Positions 7,235 through 13,434 of a stretch of 13,434 nt of DNA are shown here, in pieces. Position 1 is the stretch's first letter. Each line of letters begins with the position of its first letter. The notes beneath the pieces were generated by a model that had not been told where the DNA came from, did not search any database, and saw only the letters and a program-made list of their open reading frames with translations. The position numbers were made by a program, and so were the translations under genes. This DNA is from Bacteroidetes bacterium UBA4408 (GTDB taxonomy: Bacteria > Bacteroidota > Bacteroidia > UBA4408), in the NCBI GenBank assembly GCA_002389785.1, contig DGQS01000128.1, positions 1 through 13,434 of the forward strand, in the 5' to 3' direction.

Positions 7235-7726
7235 TTAATTAGCTTTTTTAATCATAAAAAAATCATTCATATAATAACCCTCTCCAAAATGATTGTCAAC
7301 AACTTCAACAATTTTAAAACCCATTTTAAAATAAAAATTGACGGATTTAAAATTCTGCCGATTTACATACAATTGAATATCCGATTTTGGATAATTCGAA
7401 AAAACGATTTCGAAAATTTGTTTACCCAAACCAAGAAAGCGTTGTTCTTGCAATATATAAAATTTGTTTAGCATTAGTCTATTTTCAGATTCCATACTAA
7501 TTGCGATATATCCAAGAGGCTTATCATTTATGTATGCAACAAAATAAGTATGTTGTGTTGATTTAATTTCTTGCAGCAATTTTTCGGAAGAATACATTTT
7601 TGCTAACATGTATTCTATTTGTTGCTTGCTGATAATGTCACTATAATGTTGTCTCCAGATTGATTCTGACAATTGTTGTATTAGTGGAATATCTTCAGGT
7701 GTAGCCTTTTTAAGTACTATATTCAT
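7235..7726 (-). CDS. GNAT family N-acetyltransferase
   Basis: A complete 163-residue GNAT domain. Motif A with the acetyl-CoA pyrophosphate loop is LNKFYILQEQRFLGLGKQIF (86-105, QRxxGxG-type), and motif B is VNRQNFKSVNFYFKMGF (121-137). The N-terminus (LKKATPEDIPLIQQL) has the usual start of the fold. The pattern recalls the PaiA-like subgroup (LxKfYi... then N.kav.FY.k.GF and a tyrosine-rich end, EGYYMNDFFM), for which polyamines or proteins have been proposed as substrates; that is a weak inference. It is the second gene of the run, 11 bp after the PabA-type gene stop and 4 bp before the papain-fold gene. Confidence 0.92.
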   Translation of the reverse strand: MNIVLKKATPEDIPLIQQLSESIWRQHYSDIISKQQIEYMLAKMYSSEKLLQEIKSTQHTYFVAYINDKPLGYIAISMESENRLMLNKFYILQEQRFLGLGKQIFEIVFSNYPKSDIQLYVNRQNFKSVNFYFKMGFKIVEVVDNHFGEGYYMNDFFMIKKAN

Positions 7727-7737
7727 ACCTTATGAGA

Positions 7738-8304
7738 TTAAGTTAAAATCCAGTTTTTTAGTAATTGTTCTCCATATTCAGTTAAAATTGATTCGGGATG
7801 AAATTGCACTCCAACCAACTTTAAGTATCGGTGCCGAATTGCCATGCAATTTTGATGGTTGTCGATGGCTGTAAGTTCAAGTGTTTCCGGTAACGAGTTT
7901 GTATCGACTATCCATGAATGATATCTACCTGTTAAAAAAGTCTCTGGAATTCCTTCAAAAATAGTGTCCTTCATCAATTGAATCGTTGGTATAGCAACAC
8001 CGTGATAAACGGTATTTAAATTTACTAATCTTGCGCCAAAAAATTGTGCCAAGGCTTGGTGCCCTAAGCAAACTCCTAAAATGCTTTTGGTAGTGTAGGT
8101 TAAGCGAATAACTTCCATAAGTTTTCCCGAACTTTCAGGCAATCCCGGACCCGGAGATAGGACTATTTTATCATATTGAGGTAAACTTGCTAAGTTAATT
8201 TCATCATTTCGTACAACCACTATCTCGCAATCACACACTTTTTGAATCAAGTGTTGCAGATTATAAGTAAATGAATCGTAATTGTCGAGAAGTAACAGTT
8301 TCAT
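7738..8304 (-). CDS. pabA: Glutamine amidotransferase, PabA/TrpG type
   Basis: Class I glutamine amidotransferase of 188 residues, the single-domain length. It releases ammonia from glutamine for a chorismate-using partner: PabB (aminodeoxychorismate, folate) or TrpE (anthranilate, tryptophan). Seen: LLLDNYDSFTYNL (3-15), LSPGPGLPESSG (49-60), nucleophile C79 in GVCLGHQALAQFFGA, RYHSWIV (127-133) and the H169/E171 pair in VQFHPES. The fold cannot by itself tell PabA from TrpG, and in many bacteria one protein serves both. No trp gene is nearby, whereas a PabC-like enzyme ends the same gene run, which favours PabA. It is the first gene of the run and is divergent from the ATP-grasp-like gene across 124 bp. 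Confidence 0.9.
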   Translation of the reverse strand: MKLLLLDNYDSFTYNLQHLIQKVCDCEIVVVRNDEINLASLPQYDKIVLSPGPGLPESSGKLMEVIRLTYTTKSILGVCLGHQALAQFFGARLVNLNTVYHGVAIPTIQLMKDTIFEGIPETFLTGRYHSWIVDTNSLPETLELTAIDNHQNCMAIRHRYLKLVGVQFHPESILTEYGEQLLKNWILT

Positions 8305-8361
8305 GAATTAATAAAATCGCTGAATTTAGTAAAAAGTTTAGCATCCCACTTTTAAGCTACA

Positions 8362-8392
8362 TTGAAATTAATTTTATATTCGTATCAATTTG
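8362..8392 (+). promoter_or_regulatory. Weak candidate promoter for the ATP-grasp-like gene
   Basis: A TTG at 8362-8364 is followed after 20 bp by TCAATTTG (8385-8392), one mismatch from the TAnnTTTG -7 consensus of Bacteroidota. Spacing fits the -33/-7 arrangement and the start would lie about 30 bases before the ATG. The boxes are imperfect in very AT-rich DNA, so this is tentative. No good candidate was seen for pabA on the other strand. Confidence 0.3.
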
Positions 8393-8405
8393 TTCATCAA
8401 CAAAT
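8388..8405. repeat. Inverted repeat in the pabA / ATP-grasp divergent spacer
   Basis: ATTTGTT (8388-8394) and AACAAAT (8399-8405) form a perfect 7-bp inverted repeat with spacer CATC. It overlaps the 3' side of the candidate -7 box and the expected transcription start of the plus-strand gene. This is where a repressor site could lie. It is AT-rich and could be chance. Confidence 0.33.
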
Positions 8406-8428
8406 CACTTACTAAATAAGGTCAAGCT

Positions 8429-9622
8429 ATGGTAAACTCAGCGCGAAAAAAATACAATGCTTCATTCAGTGACGAAAAATATGCCGCATTTCTGAATGAT
8501 TTAAATACAAGTTTTGGCTATACTATACCTTTCCGAATTGCCGAAACTCCTGTATTTGTGCCAGCCTATTTAAAGAATAAATTAATTCGAGCCTGCGATT
8601 CTATCATTGAGTTTATTTGCCGTGAAGATTTCAAAAAGCTTACTGAAAATGCTGTTCCCAAGCATTTAATAGTTCCTGGAGAAGATGCTCACACGCTTTG
8701 CTTGGCAATTGATTTTGCTGTATGTAGAGATGCTAAAGGCGAGCTATCTCCTCAACTTATAGAACTGCAAGGATTTCCCAGTTTATATGGCTACCAGGAT
8801 TTATTGGCTAAAAAATATCAACAATATTTTGATGTGGACTCGAAGTTTAGTCATTATTTCAGTGATTTAGATGAAGTATCCTATTGGAGCATTTTAAAAG
8901 AAGCATTTTTAGGAAAGCATAATCCCGAAAATGTGATCTTGCTCGAAGTGGAGCCAGAGAAGCAAAATACAGCAATTGATTTTATTTATACGGAAGCAAA
9001 ATTGGGAATTAAGGCTGTATGCTTGACTAAAATTATTAAAGAAGGTAGGAAATTATATTACCTTAGAAATGGGATAAAAACACCTATTTACCGAATTTAC
9101 AACCGAATTATTTTTGATGAACTCGTTCAAAGAACTGATTTAAACTACGATTTTAAAATGACGGATGAAGTGGATGTTGAATGGGCAGGACATCCAAATT
9201 GGTTTTTTAGAATTAGTAAGTACATCATGCCCTTTTTAAACAGCGAATTCGTACCTAAATGTACTTTTCTCAACGAATTAAAGGAAATTCCTAGCGACCT
9301 TGAAAATTATGTACTAAAACCATTGTTTTCATTTAGTGGTTCGGGCGTTATTTTTAATGTTACAAAACAAGATATTGAAGCTGTAAAGGACCCACAGAAT
9401 TTTATTTTACAACGAAAGGTTCAATATGAACCAACGATCGAATCGCCCGATGGTAAAGTAAAATCTGAAATTCGCATGCTGTATATTTGGAAAGAAAATG
9501 AACAGCGACCTACCTTAGTCATTAATCTTGGCCGGTTAAGCAAAGGAGAAATGATAGGTGTAAAGTACAATAAAAACAAAACCTGGGTGGGAGGTTCTGT
9601 TAATTTTTTTGAAAATGATTGA
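8429..9622 (+). CDS. Uncharacterised ATP-grasp-like protein
   Basis: 397 residues, cytosolic, no signal or membrane segment. Not a protein I can name. The C-terminal half has the features of an ATP-grasp ligase: YVLKPLFSFSGSGVIF (294-309, a lysine K297 next to a Gly/Ser loop, as at the ATP-binding beta strands), then ILQRKVQYE (326-334, position of the adenine-contacting segment), EIRMLY (347-352) and NLGRLSKGEM (366-375), which could provide the Mg-binding acidic and asparagine residues. The N-terminal half has IVPGEDAH, an AIDFAVCRD segment (93-101) and IELQGFPSLYGYQ (111-123), which could form the preATP-grasp and substrate regions, as in glutathionylspermidine-synthase-like or carboxylate-amine ligases. 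The reaction is unknown. Divergent from pabA; its stop lies 14 bp from that of the convergent helicase gene. Confidence 0.62.
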   Translation: MVNSARKKYNASFSDEKYAAFLNDLNTSFGYTIPFRIAETPVFVPAYLKNKLIRACDSIIEFICREDFKKLTENAVPKHLIVPGEDAHTLCLAIDFAVCRDAKGELSPQLIELQGFPSLYGYQDLLAKKYQQYFDVDSKFSHYFSDLDEVSYWSILKEAFLGKHNPENVILLEVEPEKQNTAIDFIYTEAKLGIKAVCLTKIIKEGRKLYYLRNGIKTPIYRIYNRIIFDELVQRTDLNYDFKMTDEVDVEWAGHPNWFFRISKYIMPFLNSEFVPKCTFLNELKEIPSDLENYVLKPLFSFSGSGVIFNVTKQDIEAVKDPQNFILQRKVQYEPTIESPDGKVKSEIRMLYIWKENEQRPTLVINLGRLSKGEMIGVKYNKNKTWVGGSVNFFEND

Positions 9623-9636
9623 AAAGGTTTAGCTTT

Positions 9637-11451
9637 TTAATATTTCCTTTTTTTGGGAGAGGAAAAACTACGGCCTTCAGATGATTTTCCAGAATCAGAG
9701 TAAGAACGCTTGTTTCCAAAAGATTTATCACTACGATTTCCTCCACGATATCCACCTGAATCTCTACCCCCTCTGTATCCACCTCCTCCGGATCCTTTTG
9801 AAAATCCTCCACCTTCTCCCCTACTGCAATTTCCACTGCTTCCAACACCAGATGAAATCTCGAGATGCACACTTCTACCTTTAAACCTTTGAGATTTAAA
9901 TGCATCCATCACCATTTCTGACAAACGTGGTTCGATATCAAAAAAGGAAAATTTTTCTTTTACATCAATTCGTCCAATTTTGCCTTTACCAAGAGTTGTT
10001 ACTTCACTTATATAATCACGTAAACTCATAACATTTAATCCGTCCATCTCACCAATGTTAACGAAAAAACGACCTGTTGGAGCTCCATCGTGTCCGCGAC
10101 TTTCCCTTCGGTCAGCACTTTTTACATCCACATTTAAATCGACCGATTTTTTATAGTAATCCAAAAAGCGGTTAAATTCAGCCGAAACCATGCGTTTAAT
10201 CAATTCTTCCTTACTTAAATCGCTCAACATTTCGTTAATCTTTGGAAGAAATGAATCAATTGCAGCATCATTCACTTCTACATCGTGAATTTTATTTACT
10301 AAATAAAACAATTGTTTTTCACAAACTTCTTTGCCAGTAGGCAATTTATCGTGAACAAATTTCTTACCTATTTGACGTTCAATCATTCGAATCTTCCCCA
10401 CTTCTTTCATGTTGATGATCACAATCGATACTCCCGATTTTCCTGCTCTTGCTGTTCTGCCACTTCGGTGCGTATAGTTTTCTATATCATCGGGTAAATT
10501 GTAATTAATTACGTGTGTAACATCGTTAACGTCAATTCCTCTGGCTGCCACATCTGTAGCCACCAACATTTGAAGCGTTTTACTTCGGTAACGTGCCATT
10601 ACCTGATCGCGCTGTTGTTGCGATAAATCGCCATGCAAAGCATCGGCATTATACCCATCTTTTATAAGCTGTTCGGCTATTTGCTGTGTTTCAATTCGTG
10701 TACGACAAAATACAATTCCAAAAATTTCAGGATTAAAATCGGCAATGCGTTTTAAAGCATTGTATTTATCTTTTGCATGTACAATGTAATAGCGGTGCTC
10801 AATGTTTTCAGCACCTTGATTTTGTTTACCCACTGTAACCTCATGTGGGTTACTCATGTAATTTTTAGCAATCCGTGCAACTTCATTTTGCATGGTGGCG
10901 CTAAACAACCAGGTGTTTTTACCTTCAGGTGTTTCCGAAAGTATACTATCTAAATCTTCTTTAAAACCCATGTTGAGCATTTCATCAGCTTCATCAAGCA
11001 CTACAATTGAAATACCTGCTAACTTCACTTTTCTGCGGCTAATCATATCCACCATTCGACCCGGGGTAGCTACCACAATTTGTGCTCCCCTTGAAAGTTC
11101 ACGACTTTGCATCTCAAGGCTCGCTCCTCCATAAATTGCAACAATGTGCGCTCCATCTACATACTTAGTAAAATTTTGCAAATCACGTGTAATTTGTAAA
11201 CACAATTCACGTGTAGGGCAAATAATTAAAGCTTGAGTATTGCGGCTGTTAAAATCAACCATTTGAACCATTGGTAAACCAAATGCAGCGGTTTTTCCGG
11301 TACCTGTTTGTGCTAATCCTACTAAATCTCTTTTGTTGTTTAATAAGGCGGGAATTGTTGCCTCTTGTATAGGGGTTGGATTTTCGAAACCCAATTCAGT
11401 GATTGCTTTTACTATTCTTGTGTCAATTCCTAATTCTTCAAATCTGTTCAT
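9637..11451 (-). CDS. deaD: DEAD-box ATP-dependent RNA helicase, DeaD/CsdA type, with RGG-rich tail
   Basis: 604 residues. All helicase motifs are present in order: Q motif PTPIQ (25-29), AQTGTGKT (47-54), PTREL (79-83), TPGR (129-132), DEAD (153-156), SAT (184-186), FCRTR (248-252), ARGID (303-307) and HRSGRTARAG (328-337). Residues about 460-533 (RFFVNIGEMDGL... to GRSVHLEIS) form a DbpA-like RNA-binding domain as in DeaD/CsdA. The tail (535-604) is Gly/Ser/Arg-rich with RGG/YRGG repeats and ends SSPKKRKY, an unstructured RNA-binding extension. Such helicases remodel structured RNA in ribosome assembly and mRNA turnover, often with higher need in the cold. A promoter box lies 33 bp upstream; the leader is short, so there is no long cold-shock-type 5' UTR of the kind seen for E. 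coli csdA. Confidence 0.95.
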   Translation of the reverse strand: MNRFEELGIDTRIVKAITELGFENPTPIQEATIPALLNNKRDLVGLAQTGTGKTAAFGLPMVQMVDFNSRNTQALIICPTRELCLQITRDLQNFTKYVDGAHIVAIYGGASLEMQSRELSRGAQIVVATPGRMVDMISRRKVKLAGISIVVLDEADEMLNMGFKEDLDSILSETPEGKNTWLFSATMQNEVARIAKNYMSNPHEVTVGKQNQGAENIEHRYYIVHAKDKYNALKRIADFNPEIFGIVFCRTRIETQQIAEQLIKDGYNADALHGDLSQQQRDQVMARYRSKTLQMLVATDVAARGIDVNDVTHVINYNLPDDIENYTHRSGRTARAGKSGVSIVIINMKEVGKIRMIERQIGKKFVHDKLPTGKEVCEKQLFYLVNKIHDVEVNDAAIDSFLPKINEMLSDLSKEELIKRMVSAEFNRFLDYYKKSVDLNVDVKSADRRESRGHDGAPTGRFFVNIGEMDGLNVMSLRDYISEVTTLGKGKIGRIDVKEKFSFFDIEPRLSEMVMDAFKSQRFKGRSVHLEISSGVGSSGNCSRGEGGGFSKGSGGGGYRGGRDSGGYRGGNRSDKSFGNKRSYSDSGKSSEGRSFSSPKKRKY

Positions 11452-11483
11452 TACTTGTTTGTTACTTTATTTTAAATTTTGCG

Positions 11484-11491
11484 CGAAGGTA
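11484..11491 (-). promoter_or_regulatory. Helicase gene promoter -7 box
   Basis: On the minus strand this reads TACCTTCG followed by CGC, a TAnnTTTG-type box with one change. It lies 33 bp upstream of the helicase ATG, predicting a 5' leader of roughly 25 bases. I see no TTTG at the -33 position, so activity may rest on the -7 box. Confidence 0.5.
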
Positions 11492-11572
11492 CAACAATTA
11501 ATTTAAGCACTTGATTTATCGGCTAAAGCGAACAAAATGTAGAACCCTTTTACGGCTATAGTGTTTTTACTG

Positions 11573-11580
11573 TATCTTCG
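11573..11580 (+). promoter_or_regulatory. NdpA-family gene promoter -7 box
   Basis: TATCTTCG, one change from TAnnTTTG, lies 36 bp upstream of the ATG at 11616. A T-rich stretch precedes it at the -33 distance but there is no clean TTTG. It faces the helicase promoter box in the same 164-bp spacer, with about 80 bp between the two. Confidence 0.5.
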
Positions 11581-11615
11581 ACTTCTTATCATACTTTATC
11601 TGAAAATAGTTGCCA

Positions 11616-12656
11616 ATGTTAGATTTTACAAACACCCAGATTACCCGAATAACAGCGCATCGAATAGGAAACAAAGCGAACGACGAAAAACTTTTACTGT
11701 CGAACGAATTACTGTCAGTGGAGGATAAACAATTAAAAGAGGTGCTTTTCAGCTTTTTCTTGTCTCCTTTTCAATCGCCTGAATTTTACAATTTTACCTT
11801 TAGCAATCAAGATTTTACTTTAAATCCATTGTTCACGTTTTCATCTAAACTATTTGAACAGAAAAACAATTTCCACAAACTAAGTTGCGATATAGCGCAT
11901 CATTTGTACGAAGTAAGCACACATCCTCAAATAAAGGCAGGTGATTTATTTGTAGTTTTCTTTAGAAATTTATCGGTCAATGGACATGTGTTAAATGCTA
12001 TTGGCTTATTTAAATCGGAAAACAAACAAGCATTTTTGAAGCTTGATTCCGATAATTTTGAACTTAATTTGGAAGAAGGCATCAATTGCGAAAAATTAGA
12101 TAAAGGATGTTTGATTTTTGATGATGAGGCGAATAAGGGATATCGTCTTTGTATTGTTGATAAGGCAAACAAATCACTTGAAGCACATTACTGGAGAGAT
12201 AATTTTTTGCAAATACGCCCGTGCAAAGACGAATACCATCAAACCAAAGATTTTTTATCCTTGGCGAAAACCTATGTAACTGCCGGTTTAACGGCTGATT
12301 TTGAAGTTAATAAAACCGAGCAAATTGAATTGTTGAATCGTTCCATGGAATATTTTAAAACCCACGAAAGCTTTAATAAGGGTGAGTTTGAGCGTGAAGT
12401 TTTTCAAGACACAGCAGTAATAAAATCGTTCAGAAGTTTTGATAAAATGTACCGTGAAGACAATGATATTGAGTTTCCCGATAATTTTGAAATTTCCGAC
12501 AAGGCTGTAAAAAAACAATCACGTGTATTTAAAAGCGTATTAAAACTGGATAAAAATTTTCACATTTATATTCATGGAAATAAGGAATTAATCGAGCAAG
12601 GCGTTGAGAAGGATGGTCGAAAATTTTATAAGATTTACTATACCGAAGAAAACTAA
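11616..12656 (+). CDS. 37-kDa nucleoid-associated protein (NdpA/YejK family)
   Basis: 346 residues from the ATG at 11616. A TTG two codons upstream is in frame but the ATG is the better start, 36 bp after a promoter box and directly before the conserved MLDFTNTQI. The family pattern (NA37, PF04245) is recognisable: a variable N-terminal region, then KLSCDIAHHLYEVSTHPQIKAG-like sequence around residues 90-110 leading into DLFVVFFRNL with AIGLFKSENKQAFL (a beta-rich core), a middle with DKANKSLEAHYWRDNFL, and a C-terminal KLDKNFHIYIHG. Proteins of this family are isolated with the nucleoid in E. coli and are thought to bind DNA; the precise role is unknown. Gene-end spacing to the convergent beta-barrel gene is only 12 bp. 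Confidence 0.86.
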   Translation: MLDFTNTQITRITAHRIGNKANDEKLLLSNELLSVEDKQLKEVLFSFFLSPFQSPEFYNFTFSNQDFTLNPLFTFSSKLFEQKNNFHKLSCDIAHHLYEVSTHPQIKAGDLFVVFFRNLSVNGHVLNAIGLFKSENKQAFLKLDSDNFELNLEEGINCEKLDKGCLIFDDEANKGYRLCIVDKANKSLEAHYWRDNFLQIRPCKDEYHQTKDFLSLAKTYVTAGLTADFEVNKTEQIELLNRSMEYFKTHESFNKGEFEREVFQDTAVIKSFRSFDKMYREDNDIEFPDNFEISDKAVKKQSRVFKSVLKLDKNFHIYIHGNKELIEQGVEKDGRKFYKIYYTEEN

Positions 12657-12668
12657 TAAACGGTTGTC

Positions 12669-13434
12669 TTATTGCATTGGATCGAGCTCAGACGGAGCAT
12701 TTTTTCGCTTAAACAAGGATGCGTCCATCTTGCCAAATCGATAGGACAGATTTATTCTAAAATTTTGTCTGTCGCGGTAGCCGTTATAATCTTGCATAAA
12801 ATAAGGAGTCTCAGAATAACTACTGTAGCGCTTGGTTTTAAAAATATCACTAACATTTAATGAAACCGAAGCTACATTTTTAATAAAATCCCATTTAATC
12901 GCTGCATCCATACCATAGTTTTCATTTACATAGCCTTGAGATGAACTTACTTGCTGATCGCGCATTCCTCCACCCATACCACCACCACCCGGCCCTCGAC
13001 CCGGAATGCCACCTAGTGTATTCCCGGTGCTTGATCCTCCTACCGGCAAAACTGTTTTTGATTGATAATCGCCCGACAATTGTATACTCAAATTTTTAGG
13101 TAGGGTAAAATTCCAATTCATTTTGGCAAACCAACTTAGTCGTTCAGTTTTTAAATTAGTAGCTAAATTGCTGCCATTAATTTGAGCATTATAAAAATTA
13201 AGATTGCTGGTAATTTCCCACCATTTTACCGGTGAAGTGCGCAACGTTAATTCCAAGCCATAACTTTGGCTAAAACTTGAGTTTTGATAGCTGTTATAGA
13301 TTACACTATCTATCCCATTAGCGCCAATATCGCGGAATTGATAACGACTAATTAAATTGTCAATATGTTTGTAATATAGTGAAGCTAAAAAACTACTACC
13401 CTTTACAGTTAGCTTTTGATAATCTAAATCAAGT
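12669..13434 (-). CDS. Outer-membrane beta-barrel / TonB-dependent-receptor family protein (C-terminal part, runs off the window)
   Basis: Only the C-terminal 255 or so residues are inside the window; the frame stays open to the right edge, and the TTG at 13254-13256 is internal. Alternating-polarity strands with aromatic girdles are seen throughout (YKHIDNLISRYQFRD, WWEITSNLNFYNAQING, LSIQLSGDYQS, WDFIKNVASVSLNVSDIF), ending in FRINLSYRFGK, the usual last strand of the Bacteroidota outer-membrane beta-barrel family (PF14905-like). A short hydrophilic tail follows (MDASLFKRKNAPSELDPMQ). The segment PGRGPGGGGMGGGMRDQQ is a glycine-rich extracellular or periplasmic loop between two strands. Ligand is unknown, and the plug and carboxypeptidase-like N-terminal domains, if present, lie outside the window. 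Confidence 0.88.
   Translation of the reverse strand, partial: LDLDYQKLTVKGSSFLASLYYKHIDNLISRYQFRDIGANGIDSVIYNSYQNSSFSQSYGLELTLRTSPVKWWEITSNLNFYNAQINGSNLATNLKTERLSWFAKMNWNFTLPKNLSIQLSGDYQSKTVLPVGGSSTGNTLGGIPGRGPGGGGMGGGMRDQQVSSSQGYVNENYGMDAAIKWDFIKNVASVSLNVSDIFKTKRYSSYSETPYFMQDYNGYRDRQNFRINLSYRFGKMDASLFKRKNAPSELDPMQ

Noticed and set aside
4703..8304. A defence or toxin-antitoxin island made of GNAT, DUF952, papain-fold and rhomboid genes
   Set aside because: The flanks are housekeeping (PabA, PabC-like, PdxH, YqgE), there are no mobile-element traces and no matched toxin-antitoxin pair; ordinary operon is simpler.
9622..9636. AAAAG...CTTTTT mini-hairpin as a bidirectional terminator for the convergent genes
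   Set aside because: A stem of about 5 mostly A-T pairs; likely coincidence. How these two transcripts end is unclear.
9600..9905. Open frames on both strands over the end of the helicase gene
   Set aside because: They come from repetitive Gly-rich codons of the helicase tail; they have no family features, and the helicase frame explains the sequence.
11610..11612. TTG as the start of the nucleoid-associated protein
   Set aside because: The ATG at 11616 is two codons on and begins the conserved N-terminus; there is no reason to prefer TTG.
13254..13256. TTG as the start of the beta-barrel protein
   Set aside because: The frame continues open to the right edge with typical barrel strands.
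1..13434. CRISPR array, tRNA/rRNA, IS element or riboswitch
   Set aside because: No regularly spaced direct repeats, no cloverleaf-like sequence, no transposase and no recognisable riboswitch core were seen on either strand.

Overview
The window reads as chromosomal DNA of a member of the Bacteroidota (Flavobacteriia/Sphingobacteriia-like). The evidence is AT-rich DNA, a secreted multidomain protein ending in a type IX secretion (T9SS) sorting domain, an outer-membrane beta-barrel/TonB-receptor-type C-terminus, promoter -7 boxes of the TAnnTTTG/TAnnTTCG type, and mostly no Shine-Dalgarno sequences. Most of it is ordinary core genome. I see no phage, transposon, CRISPR array, tRNA or rRNA, and both edge genes run off the window.

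Left part (1-4625): the 3' two-thirds or more of a large T9SS-exported surface protein (Fn3-like, GEVED, cleaved-adhesin/MAM-like, four tandem three-cysteine modules, sorting tail) ends at a strong bidirectional terminator (3086-3119). It faces pdxH (PLP synthesis) on the minus strand. A 283-bp divergent spacer separates pdxH from a plus-strand YqgE/AlgH-family gene.

Middle part (4703-8304): one tightly packed minus-strand run, probably an operon, read from right to left. It holds a PabA/TrpG-type glutamine amidotransferase, a GNAT acetyltransferase, a secreted papain-fold (CHAP/NlpC-like) protein, a DUF952 protein, a 34-codon small ORF, a rhomboid protease and a class IV PLP aminotransferase (PabC-like). 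The small ORF occupies most of what otherwise looks like a gap and overlaps the rhomboid start by ATGA. The two ends of the run fit p-aminobenzoate/folate synthesis (PabA amidotransferase and PabC lyase). No pabB is in the window, and the genes between have no known link to folate.

Right part (8429-13434): an uncharacterised ATP-grasp-like protein is divergent from pabA. It converges on a DeaD/CsdA-type DEAD-box RNA helicase with a DbpA-like RNA-binding domain and an RGG-rich tail. The helicase is divergent from a 37-kDa nucleoid-associated protein (NdpA/YejK family), and both have TAnCTTCG-type -7 boxes in the shared spacer. The final minus-strand gene is the C-terminal part of an outer-membrane beta-barrel protein with a Gly-rich loop.

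The least explained items are the ATP-grasp-like protein, the coupled small ORF upstream of rhomboid, the tandem three-cysteine modules, and the mixed pabA...pabC operon.
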